A stretch of 64,000 bases of DNA from Hirsutella rhossiliensis (taxonomy: Eukaryota; Ascomycota; Sordariomycetes; Hypocreales; Ophiocordycipitaceae), in the NCBI RefSeq assembly GCF_020360975.1, contig NW_025408678.1, positions 558,001-622,000 of the forward strand. The letters are read 5' to 3'. Made by a program: the position numbers and the translations under genes. A model generated the notes under the pieces. That model did not search any database and was not told the origin of the DNA. It saw only the letters and a list, made by a program, of their open reading frames with translations. Below are positions 37,649 through 47,995 of this stretch, one piece after another (the first letter of the stretch is position 1; each line of letters begins with the position of its first letter).

Positions 37649-38038
37649 AGACTATTACGCTATATAATTAAAAGTAGAGCGCGTGCTTTAATAAGTACGC
37701 TATAATTAATATATATAACTAATAACCGCGTTTTTCCGATATACCCCTTTAAGGATCGCGGCTCTACTAGGATTCCTAGACCTAACCCTACGACGTAGGA
37801 GTTAAATACTAAGCACCGCGCCTATTACCTAGGGAAATCTAAGAGAGAGAGAGGGGTATACGGCTATCTATAGGTATTACCCCGCAACGTATAGTTACCG
37901 GAAGTTATAGGGGTAGTTTACTACCCCTCCTAGGCTTATAACTATCGCGAAGACTATTATACTACGTAGGTAAAAGTAGAACGCGCGCTTTAATAGGTAT
38001 GCTATAATTAATATATATAACTAATAACCGCGTTTTTC
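37649..38038. mobile_element. 390-bp mini-element with 88-bp direct terminal repeats
   Basis: Absent from element A, which reads straight through near 28045. The two terminal repeats, 37649-37736 and 37951-38038, are both 88 bp and differ only by transitions. The middle has more GC and a GAGAGAGAGAG run. The layout is that of a TRIM-type mini retroelement; a tRNA-related dimeric SINE is another reading. No coding capacity. Confidence 0.6.
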
Positions 38039-39919
38039 TAATAATTAAAGAATATAAACTTTATATATAAAGTAAAGCTAAACGATATAAGCTATATAGA
38101 GAATTATAACCGCTACTAGTACTAAAGAAGCTATAGGATTTAATAGCTTTTAACTATATTATAAAGCTACTACTATTAAAAGAACTTATAACTAACGTTA
38201 AGTATAATAGTATATTTATTATTACTAATAAACTAATAAAGTATAGATACTTCTTACTATATAAAGAAGTAAGTAATATAAAAGAGCTAGTATATATATT
38301 CTAATAAATAATTATTAGTAATTATAGACTATTAAATAAGATTATCTTTAATAAAAGAAGTATATTTATAGCTAAGTTTTAGTAAGCTCTTATAATATAA
38401 TTAAGGATAAAATATAAGCTTAGTATAGCTTATTACTTATAAATAGATAGATAAATAAAACGACTTAACTAAACGCTTAAATAGTATTTATAATACTATA
38501 TTAGCTATAAATAAAACGATTAAGTTAAATAGCTACTAATAATATAACTAGCTTATAATAGCTTAGTTATAAAAATAACTAAGCTCTTACTTATATATAC
38601 TAATTATAAATATAACCTAAAAGTATTTAAGGTTACTTAATAAGGACTATAAGTAGAACGAGTAATACTATAAGTAGATTAACTATAAAAATTATATAAA
38701 GAAATATAATAAGAACTTTAATTTATTAAAGAATAAATATCTACTTACTATAATTAGAAAAGATTATAGGGACTAATCTTTTCAGAGGGAGATATAGTTT
38801 ACTTTATATAACGAAATATTAAAGTAAAATAATTAAGTAATAAATTAGATTTTAAGAAACTTAAACTATTTAAAGTTAAGAAAACTATTTTAAAAGTTAA
38901 CTATAAACTTTCGCTACTAATAATAATATAGATATACCTAATATTTTATATCTTATTATTAAAACTAGTACTATAAAACGCTAAACTATAAGATAAAATT
39001 AAAGGTAATAATAATTAAGAATATAAAGCTAAATAAATACTAAATATAAGAAAATAAGGTTAGTAATAAGAGTACCTTATTAAGTAGAAGGGATATAAAC
39101 TAAAGGAAAATACTTAGGAACTACTTAAGCACTTAACCTACTATAGCTCTCTACTTTAATAACTTTACTAAAAGGTTTAAGAGGGATTAAAGGACTAAGA
39201 TCTATTAACTCCTTACTAATACTAAATAAGGACTAATTTACCTTATTAAGAACGCCTAACGATTATAGGTTATTTACTACCTAATACTTATATATATCGA
39301 GTATAGGTAAAACGCTATCCTTAGTATTTACTTCTTAGATACTATAACGAAATAACTTAGAACTCTTTTCCTTTATATAATTTTAAATCTTTTAAATATA
39401 AGCTAAACAATTAACGGCGATAGATATCTATAACTAAAGGTTTATAAGCTATACCTAAAGCTTTAATAAGGCTTCTCTAGCTTTTTCTTTTTTAGAATAT
39501 AGTTACTAAAAGAAATATATTAGCTATTATATATAGGAAGAATTAAAAGATACCTATAAGAAGAAGCTACTAAAATACTATTATAATAAGGATAACTATT
39601 AGTAATATAATTATTATAGCGCGAAGAATTTTTAGCTATTTAATAATTCGTCTTTTTTACCTTAAAGTATTAAGTATACGGTATATTAATAGGATCTTTA
39701 CTTAAGTTAATATATTTAATAAGAGTAGCGCGCTTAAAGGCTTTTTAAGAACGATATTTTAGTATATAACTAGATATACTATTAGTAGTATATCTTAAAA
39801 GGATAAAGAAATAAGGAACGATATACTTATATATAATATAATAAGGGTATATTTATATATAGTAGCTAAGGTAGCTATAATAGGTTTTATAAATAAGACT
39901 AAAAGGAGGGGAGATATTA

Positions 39920-40389
39920 TATTAAGAGTATAGCTACTAAGCTACTAATAGTTAACCGCGTTAAGTATATAATACGGTTTAATAGATAAATAGTTAGCAC
40001 GACTATTTAATAGATATACGATTAAGGGGATTATAAAGGTCTAAGTAATCTAGGATTAACGAGATTACTACGCTCTATATAATCTAATATTAGGGATATA
40101 AAGCTAGGCCTATAATCTAAGGATAGTCTTTATAGGTATATATAGCTACTTACTTTTACTTTTTTAAATAAATAGCTTAATAGCTTTTAATATTATAATT
40201 ATTACGATCTCTATTATAATCTTATCTTTAATTCCGATTACTTAATTACTTAGTTATAGTCTATAGTCTATAAGCTCTAACTTATTACTAACGTAATATA
40301 CTTACTATTCCTTAAACCACGCCTTATTATATCTACTAATATAAACCCCTCGATAGGTTTATCCTATAGGAATAACACTGGTTGTTATA
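39920..40389 (+). repeat. 3' LTR of Gypsy element B
   Basis: 470 bp. It keeps an ACTGGTTGTTATA end, the only family LTR here with several CpA/TpG left at its tip. Confidence 0.8.
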
Positions 40390-41280
40390 TAACTCTTATA
40401 GTTACCTAAGGTAGTAGAAAAAGCCCTCTACTATATAGAGGTTAGCTCGGAGAAAAGGGAAGCTCCCTCTATAAATTCTATTACCCTAGGATAAAGAGGG
40501 GGCTTAAGAGGGTCCTACTTATTAAAGAAGACTAAATTATAAATAGTTCTATCTATACGAGCCTATAGCTCCTTTACTTACTTATCCTAATCTTAGGGCT
40601 CTATAAGAATCGTCTTATAGACTATAGGGATAGTAAAGGAGTCGTTTTTTAATATCGTTATAAAAGAAGGGGGTAGAAAAGTTAGTTAAAAATCGGCTTT
40701 TCTAGTAAGAAGGGTAAAAGGGAGCTATAAGGGATATAAGAATAGTGCCTTTTATAGTAGCTAGAAAGTATAGAAATACTATTCCTCCTAGGCTTATAAC
40801 TCTTATAAAAAGAGATATAAGAAGTATATATAAAATATATAAAGGTAAAATTAAAAGTAAGGGGTTAGATAGGTAGGGTAGAGATATTTAATTCTTATAA
40901 GGGCAGTAATTATAGTAAGGGAGTAATTATTATATTACTTTAATTATCCTTCTTTCCTTTATCTAACGCCCCTCTTTATACCTATCTAGTATCTTAATTA
41001 ATAAAGAAGATCTTACTTAAAGAAGCTACTAATATCCTTTTAACTACTAAGCTTTTTACTAGTTTTTCCCTTCTTTTTTAGCCGTTGCCTATATATCCGT
41101 CTTATCTCTCGCTACTTCTATAGGAAGCTATCGCTACTTTTACTTCCCCTTATACCCCTACCCTCCTTTCTATACCTCTTTTTAGCTCCTTCTTCCTTCT
41201 TCTATACTAGGTGTTTTTAGCTTCTTAGGTCCCTTATACTAAGGGATATATCTAAGAACTATAAAATTTAAGCTACGCTT
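40390..41280 (+). repeat. Dispersed repeat family C, copy 2
   Basis: Matches 2666-3545 in the same orientation and follows the LTR end without a gap. It is longer than copy 1 by small insertions, and non-coding. Confidence 0.6.
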
Positions 41281-41284
41281 TACG

Positions 41285-42690
41285 GTAGGAAGAGCTTATC
41301 TAAGTCGCTTAACGATATTAAGATACTACTATTAATAAGAAGCAACGTACTAATACTACTTCTACCCTTAAAGGAACTAAGAATAGAAATAGTACTACTC
41401 TATAAGGTAGTATATATAGGGGGAGGAATTAAAGAGGCTAATAAGCTAGGCCGAATTATTAAGGAAATACTACCGATTTAACTAATAACTAGTAAGCTAG
41501 CGATATACCTACTAAGGGCTAAACTAAAGGACGTTATTAAAGAAAAGGATCTTTTACTTAATCCTGAACTATATATTTCTAATATAATAAGCTAGGATAC
41601 TTATTTATAGAATATACTAATTCTTTAAAGGTAGAAACCCTAGTAAAGACTCTTAGACTTAATACCGTAAAATAAGGAAAAGGTAAGATATTAAGGTAAA
41701 CGCCTCTCCCTTAGTAAACTTAATACTTATAGGATAGTTACTTAAAACTCCTATAATAATATTAAGGCGAAACCCTACTAAAGTCCTTATATACTTAAAT
41801 ACTTATAGTACTATTAACCTTATAAATATATACTTTACTTAATAATAGGGATTACTATAAGTAGTGCTATTATACCTTAGGTTATTAGGGCTTTATAATA
41901 GTAAGGTAAGGGAGTATAAAGTATAGTTAATGCCGCTCTAAATAATAAATATAAGAGGCACTAAAAAGATAATTACTTATTTTTATATTAATACTAATAA
42001 GTTAATGCTAAATAATTAAGTATTAATCCTTTTATTAGTTACTATTATAAAAGATAAACGTATTTATATTATCTTATAGAAATAATAGTAGTAGTTTAAG
42101 TATAAACTAAGTAGCGAAACCTTATAAAACCCTTATAGATTCCTTTAAGAATATAGGAACGAAGTAAGGGTATATATAATAGCGCTTAATCCTAAGCTAA
42201 TCCCGTTACTAGATAAAGATAAAGATAAAGGGATTTTATAGGAAGAATAGGCTAAAATCCTACTAACTCTTTACTAGTTTAAAGATAATTTCTTAGCTAA
42301 TAAATCCGACTTACTACTAGCTAGAAAGGGAACGGATTACTTAATTAATTTAATCCTTAATATAGAACCCCTTTATAGACCGATTTACCCTTTATTATAA
42401 AGGGAACTCTAAGTATTACGCGACTAGATCTAAGATATAATAAAAAGGAAAATAATCTAGGAGTTAAAGAGCCTAGCTAGGGCGCCTATCCTTTTCGTTT
42501 TAAAAAAGGATAGCACCTTATAGCTATAAATAGACTACTAAGGACTTAACTAGGTTATATAAAAGAATCGGTACCCTTTACCTTTTATTTTAAAGATTAT
42601 TAACCGCTATTAAGGAGAATATAATATATATAGCGTAGTACTTCTAGCTATCTCTACTACCTAACTAATTATACTATAATATATATTCCC
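41285..42690 (+). pseudogene. RIP-mutated Gypsy pol fragment (protease to reverse transcriptase start)
   Basis: Reading TAG/TAA as former glutamine codons, 42180-42620 gives a Gypsy RT entry: IEPLYRPIYPL, RAPILFVLKKDSTL, IDY.GLN and KNRYPLPFI. The upstream part should hold gag/protease but is not recognisable. It ends near 42620, after the first RT motifs, so the catalytic YxDD part is missing. It is a different lineage from the chromovirus at 22130. Confidence 0.65.
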
Positions 42691-42694
42691 TTAT

Positions 42695-42935
42695 ACTACT
42701 TACTTTACTCCTTTATATAGATAGCTCTCTAGCTTTTAATATAGTTATTATAATCCTTATTATAATCTTATCTTTAATTCTAATTACTTAATTACCTAGT
42801 TATAATCTATAGTCTATAACCTCTAACTTATTACTAACGTAATATACTTATTATTACTTAGACCACGCTCTATTATATCTATTAATATAAACCCCTTAAT
42901 ATATTTATCCCTTAAGAATAATACCGGTCGTTATA
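42695..42935 (+). repeat. LTR fragment of the A/B Gypsy family
   Basis: Matches the right half of the LTRs, ending ACCGGTCGTTATA at 42935, and is joined directly to Helitron helicase sequence. It is probably a broken copy left by recombination. Confidence 0.65.
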
Positions 42936-44304
42936 CGGGCTTATAGGTATTATAGGAAATTAGATATTAGGCACTACCTTATACTCTCTACTATACCTCC
43001 CTATTAATAAGGACTTTAAGCCCTTATTAGCGATCGATAAAGCTTAGCTATAAAAGAAGGTAAAGGATATTAAGCACCTAATTATCGATAAGAAGAGTAT
43101 ACTAGGTCTATAATAGCTATTATAGATTAATAACCGTCTCTATAAGGCGTTCCTAAATAGGAATAAGGAGTTTTTTAGTAGTCTTAATATCCTCTTAGTT
43201 AGCGACTTCTTTTAGCTCCCGCCTATACTATAGAAGCCTCTTTATTATAATAAGGAGGTATAGGGAGTAAAGATTAAGGGTAAGAACGTATATCGGCGCT
43301 TTAATAAGATAGTTTTCTTATAGGTTGCCTAGCGTTAGCATAGCGACGATTAAGGAGCGTTTTGCTTAGCTCTTAAGGAATTACGGCTATATAAACTATC
43401 TATAGAGTCTTAGAAGCTCCTCTCTAGCCGTATTTAAGCGAAGCTAGACGATTATAAGGTTACTAAGTTCGTTAATTCCTTATAAGTATACGCTATAAAA
43501 GATAGGGTAAACGAATATAACTACTACTACCTCGACCGCCTAGCCCGGCCCGTTATATAGGTTATAGCTAAGAACGTCGGCCCTAGTACTACTACTACTC
43601 CTTACGATAAGGTAGGTAACCTTATAAAGTAGATTCCTATATATACTAGCGCCTATTTAATACTAACGTCTAACCTTTAGTAGCCGGTTAGCCTCTATAA
43701 TAGTATACGTAGTATAGTATACGATATCGCCTAGGCGCCTAGAGCTAACCCTATATAAGACCCTCCCTACGTAATTATAATAGAGTTCCTAACTACTATA
43801 GATAGTAAAAAGATTATCCTAATTCTACTAATAGTTAAGGACTTCCTCGTCGGAGCTATACTCTATACTTATATATAGTTTCCCTTAATCGTCTACTATA
43901 CTATTATAGTTTATAAGTCGTAGAGTATTACTAAAGATATAATCGTAACGGATCTATCCTACTATAACTTTTAGACCGGATTAAGCTACGTGGCCGTCTC
44001 GCGCATAAAAACGCTATAGGGTCTAATACTAGATACCCCGTTTAACCGCAATTATCTAACTTATATATCGCCGCCGGAAGGAATTAAGATAAAGGTAAGG
44101 GATTAATAACTTCGTAAACGATAGATTCTTACCTAGAATCCGTATAAGATAGGTTATAGGTCTATATAACTCTACTTAATACTCCCCGCGATAAGAACGA
44201 TACTTTCTAAGGTATAGAAGAATATAAGATTATATATACTAATATACTATACTTATAGTTCGGTGACTGCTAGACTAGTAGCTAGACTCGCAGCCTTCGG
44301 CTGA
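42936..44304 (+). pseudogene. Helitron-type PIF1-like helicase, C-terminal half, RIP-inactivated
   Basis: With TAG/TAA read as glutamine positions, one frame gives the fungal Helitron helicase. It has TLYSLLYLPINKDFKPL, a Walker B-like IIDKKSMLGL (family IIDE), SDFF.LPP near 43200, PLYYNKEVQG, FPLIVYYTIIVYKSQSI and the SYVAVSRIKTLQGL motif VI near 43992. The frame ends with TGA 44302, preceded by an unmutated tail. The Walker A loop and the HUH replication nuclease are missing, since the match begins directly after an LTR fragment. In life it would unwind DNA during rolling-circle transposition. The first acidic residue after IID is Lys here, consistent with G-to-A change. Confidence 0.8.
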
Positions 44305-44324
44305 TTATACGCCTTATACTATAG

Positions 44325-44584
44325 CCCTAAACACTAAAGGTGTAAGGTGTGGCGTAGTATTTTCAATACATATGTTAAGATCAGGTCGCTCACTCATACA
44401 GAACAGCACCGCTGCCTAGCAGGCCACAACCAGTCATGATACTGCTGCCTTGCAGGCAGCAGTATCTCCATCAAGTATTTAGTTCGGTCCAATTCCGCTC
44501 CTTAGATAGAAAATCAAGAGTCTTTCGTTGCCCGATTCATAGGGGGATCTTCTGCCCGATCGTTGTCTAGTTATCCAATCAATC
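44325..44584 (+). repeat. LTR-like segment related to the Copia LTR
   Basis: Normal composition. It has a perfect 12-bp palindrome GATACTGCTGCC/GGCAGCAGTATC (44438-44466) and CTCCTTAGATAGA (44498-44510), a 13-mer also present in the Copia LTR at 58219. Ends and target duplication are unclear. It lies between the Helitron remnant and a P450 fragment. Confidence 0.45.
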
Positions 44585-45121
44585 GTGGTGTGCGATACCT
44601 ACAATGTGGCCTGCGCCGAAGGTCGCTGGCCGACGATGTCGGAGATAGACTCTACGTCGCTACCTTATCTCGACGCTGTGTTGGAGAATCCTCGGATACC
44701 CGATCCCAAAGGGCACAGATGTTGTCATCTCCCTGACTGGTCCCTCCATCACCGAGCCCGCTCTCACAATCCCCGAGTCCATCCGCACCGAGGCCTGCAA
44801 AAATTCCAAAGACCGCGTACCGGCCTGGGGCGATGACGACGTTGCCGATTACAACCCTGAGCGCTGGATAAAAAGCGAGTGTAACACTGCTGGGCAGGAG
44901 ATGGCAGTGTTTGATCCGCAGCCTGGACCAAACCTGGCGTTCTCGGACCAAGGCAGTGCTTTGACAAGAAGCAGGCACTGCTTTAGTTGAGGATCACCGT
45001 AACGCTCTTGCTCTGGAACTTTGCGTTTGACCCTGTTGAGGAGCCGTTGAGTGGATGGGAGATCACTGAGAGACTCATCAACCTCCCGAAGCATTGCTAT
45101 GTCAAGCTTAGAAAGCTATGA
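44585..45121 (+). pseudogene. Cytochrome P450 C-terminal fragment
   Basis: The first frame reads GRWPTMSEIDSTSLPYLDAVLE, the K-helix approach. About 30 codons, including ExxR, are deleted, and another frame continues IPKGTDVVISLTGPSITEPAL, then DYNPERW and FDPQPGPNLAF. A further shift reaches the haem-ligand motif GPRQCFDKK at 44971-44997, where Cys is kept but the following Gly is Asp. Then come a stop (TAG 45013) and WNFAFDP and NLPKHCYVKL to TGA 45121. Loss of ExxR, the shifts and the stop make it dead. The style of the PERW-to-Cys region differs from the OrdA-like start at 16791, so it is probably another gene. Confidence 0.8.
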
Positions 45122-46294
45122 TGCGGCGTGTGATCAGGGCGCGATGTACCCGTAGCGTAGAGACGAGCAGTCCATAGAGAAGAACAGACCACTCGGGACC
45201 TGAGAATAACTTGATTCATTATTTACTAGCCACACTCCTCTCGGCCCCCGTGTATCCCGAAGTGGCAGCGTTGCGAGATCGCTCACCATGACACCTAGAT
45301 GAACTTGCTCTATACGGACTTATCATACGGCTCCATCCACTGAGAATAGGAGGGCCGTTAGTCCATAAGGCTTACAGGATCAATCACCTGGCGTGGTCCC
45401 AGGATTGCTCTAGTGCTTGTCGGGCGCAGCTGCATCGCAGCATCGTTCGCAGCCACGCCGATATGTTGCTTGACACGTCTTTGGCGAAGCACAAGCGTTG
45501 CCGACAGAAGCAGCAGGGTGTTCCTTTGTCCGCGGTGCCCTTTATGGAACCTCAAGAGCTAAGCACAAAGAAGGACGAGCAACATGCGTTTGGATGAGGA
45601 TGTCAAGGGCGGAAAGCAGGACAGGACAGGTAATAACGTCGTGCCTCGTTCGACAGAGCCTCATCGAGACGCTAGCTCGTCGCCGATCCGGTTGCGGCGC
45701 TTGAGCAGAGGCATCAATGCCGGTCACGTAGTCCAAGCCTTAGCGGGTCCCGGGTACATCTGAGGTCCCGGGTACATCTGGACCAAGCCCGGCCCGTGGT
45801 TGTGCGGAGGCTTGGGCGGACGTGCAGAGGCAAGAACATTGCTGGACTCTGTGGTGATGGCATGGCTTCTCAGGGCTGCCACAGTTCAGCCTCGCCTGCC
45901 GTGTTGGCAGCCAGAGCCGGTGAGGGCACCAGCCAGAATTGGAGAATTACCCCGGGCGTGGTGGATGAAGCGGGCGTCTATTACAGCCGCTTCACAAGCT
46001 GCCGACTCCAGAAACAGCAGCCGGCAGCGTTCCCGACCTCGCGATGCCAGCCCAGCCCAGCCCAGCCCCACCTCCCTCCGGCTCCCCTGCAGTTTCCTCC
46101 ATCCCTTCCTTCCCTCTGCGCGCGCCCCTCCCCCCCACTATTAACCTGACCCCCAGCATCCAGCTTCTGCCCCCCCCAGCACTCCCTTGTATTCTTACTT
46201 TCTTGGCACCATCTGTTAAGGACTTCGCTGTACACAACACACATCCGCTAACAAGGGCGTTTAACACCACGCTCAGCGCAAGCTGAGGGCGGCG
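45122..46294. other. Non-coding stretch before the LINE; probable LINE 5' region at its end
   Basis: No gene recognised. An 18-bp unit GGTCCCGGGTACATCTGA is tandemly doubled at 45746-45781. From about 46040 the sequence is very C-rich (CCCAGCCCAGCCCAGCCC), like a GC-rich 5' leader of the LINE whose first ATG is at 46295. Confidence 0.45.
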
Positions 46295-47995
46295 ATGGCA
46301 CCCAACCCCGCGGACCAGGCGCGACTGCCGCCCCAGGAACAAGAGCCGATGACTCCCGAACGCCCCAGGAGCTAGAGAAGCGCTCCTCCGGCAGGCCCCA
46401 CGCGCGGGTCTTGCCGAATTACTGTTGCCACGACGCGCACAGCAACCCGACGACTCTCCATTCGGCTCCACGAACAGCGACAATGCCCACACCGACACCG
46501 ACCAGCCAGATGCTGTAATGGGAGACGCAGCAGACGAAACCGAGACCGACGAGCCGGACGACCTGCCCGAGACTCAAGGCCCAGCAGTAACGGTTGCCCA
46601 CGCGGCAGAGACTTATCGCCAACCAGATGGAAGCACAACAGGCAAAGCTGGCCGTCTTCCGCGCATTCTGCACCGCCTTCGACAAGACGGCTGCCCAGTT
46701 CAACTCGGGCCACGAGCTCAGCTTCGCGAAGGAATTCTCGCGCGGCTTCATTAGCTACTGGGACGACGCGCTCAACGGCGCGCCCACACGCGCCGGTCAG
46801 AATGTCAACAACCGCCACGGCAGAGACGGGACCGCACCGACCTACGCCGCTATGGCCCAGAAGGGGATGGCACAGACAAGGGCCCCTGCCGGCACGCCTC
46901 GGCCCGAAGCCCCGGAAGGCGCCTCCGGTCCAGCCGCCTAAAGATGACCTGCGTGTCTTCGTGCGGCTCGACGACAAGTCCCCAGCATGGGGCTATCAGG
47001 GGCATGCCATCAGAGCTCACGTAGCTAAGACTCTCAACCTAGGGACAGAACGCATGCCACAGATCGCCCGGGTTAAGACTGGATGGGCTATACGGGCCTC
47101 AGACCGGGAGGCGAGGGACCTGCTTGTGGAACGGCAGGACGACTGGGCGGCCCGCCTCGGGGCCGTGGCGGTTGAAGGCTTCCAGAAGTGGCACACGTAC
47201 GCTGTGGCCGACTGCCCCAGGCAGCTCACGGATATCTGGGGGCCGCCGTGACAATGACCAAGCTATCAAAGAAGAGATCAAGCTCCAGACAGGTGCCGAA
47301 CCAATTGATGTGCACATTGCTAAGAGATACTCCGAAAGCTCCGACCAGCCCACTGTGACAATGATTGTGTCCTTTCAGGCGGCGATACAGAGGAGATGGC
47401 GGCTCTTCGGCACCAGCCGACTAGCCCGACTGATCGCCAAGACCGCCCGGCCCGCGCAGTGCGACACCTGTTGGGATTATCACTCCCGCTACGCCTGCGA
47501 CCGAAAACAAGCCTGCCGACGATGCGGCGGGAAAGACCATCGCGATAACGACTGCAAGCAGCCGGAGAGGTGCGCGAACTGTTCCGGGCCCTTCCCGGCA
47601 GACCATAAGGAGTGCCCTGCCAGACCTAGGCGCTCACGGCCAACTCGTGCGGCTCTCCAAGATCGAGAAGTACGCCGTAAGGAAGATCGGCTCTCAGCCA
47701 TACCGGCAAGCCAATATGGAGCTCGAACGGGCCACGGCGACCGCCTCCCCAACCCTCCCAAGGACCGACCCCATCGCCCTGCATGAGAGCTGCCGAGGCC
47801 CGCCTAGGCAAGCAACAGGACCAGCAGCAGCAACAGCAGCAGCAACAGCAGCAGCAATGTCGACCCCAGCGGCTGTCCCCCACCAGCGCGCAGGCGCCAG
47901 ACTCCACAACGCTCCCTCCACCACAGGAAGACAGATCCGAGTCTCCTATGAAGAGGCGCCGACGAAACGTATCCCTGGACCCCTATGAACAATAG
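46295..47995 (+). pseudogene. LINE ORF1, RNA-binding protein with three zinc knuckles (frameshifted)
   Basis: ATG 46295 starts an ORF that shifts near 46375, 46600, 46935 and 47240. Recognisable parts are AKLAVFRAFCTAFDKTAAQF (helical), DDLRVFVRLDDKSPAW (RRM-like start) and a row of knuckles around 47461-47640: CDTCWDYHSRYAC, CRRCGGKDHRDNDC and CANCSGPFPADHKEC. After the knuckles comes a 12-residue glutamine run, then a basic MKRRRRN segment and the stop TAG 47993-47995. It should coat LINE RNA. Confidence 0.75.
47817..47859 (+). repeat. CAG/CAA glutamine run in LINE ORF1
   Basis: Consecutive CAG and CAA codons encode about 12 glutamines. The mix of two codons lowers but does not remove the chance of slippage. 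Confidence 0.8.

Larger units (their letters stand above)
31538..40389 (+). mobile_element. Gypsy element B, RIP-degraded, with two secondary insertions
   Basis: A second copy of family A. The 5' LTR is cut, keeping only 31538-31814. The internal region starts at 31815 (TATTAAAAGCTC) and the 3' LTR is 39920-40389. It has the gag part that A lost and the unoccupied chromovirus target at 37123-37127. It carries extra DNA at 34645-35402 and 37649-38038. All frames are closed by TAA/TAG. Before the 3' LTR lies a purine tract (AAAAGGAGGGGAGAT). Confidence 0.8.

Noticed and set aside
37660..37720. Possible tRNA gene in the mini-element
   Set aside because: Only an anticodon-arm-like piece is seen; no acceptor stem or T arm can be drawn.
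17641..44260. Short direct TA-rich repeats resembling an array (CRISPR-like or centromeric satellite)
   Set aside because: The similarity comes from low complexity after RIP and from related Gypsy copies; there is no regular unit or spacing.
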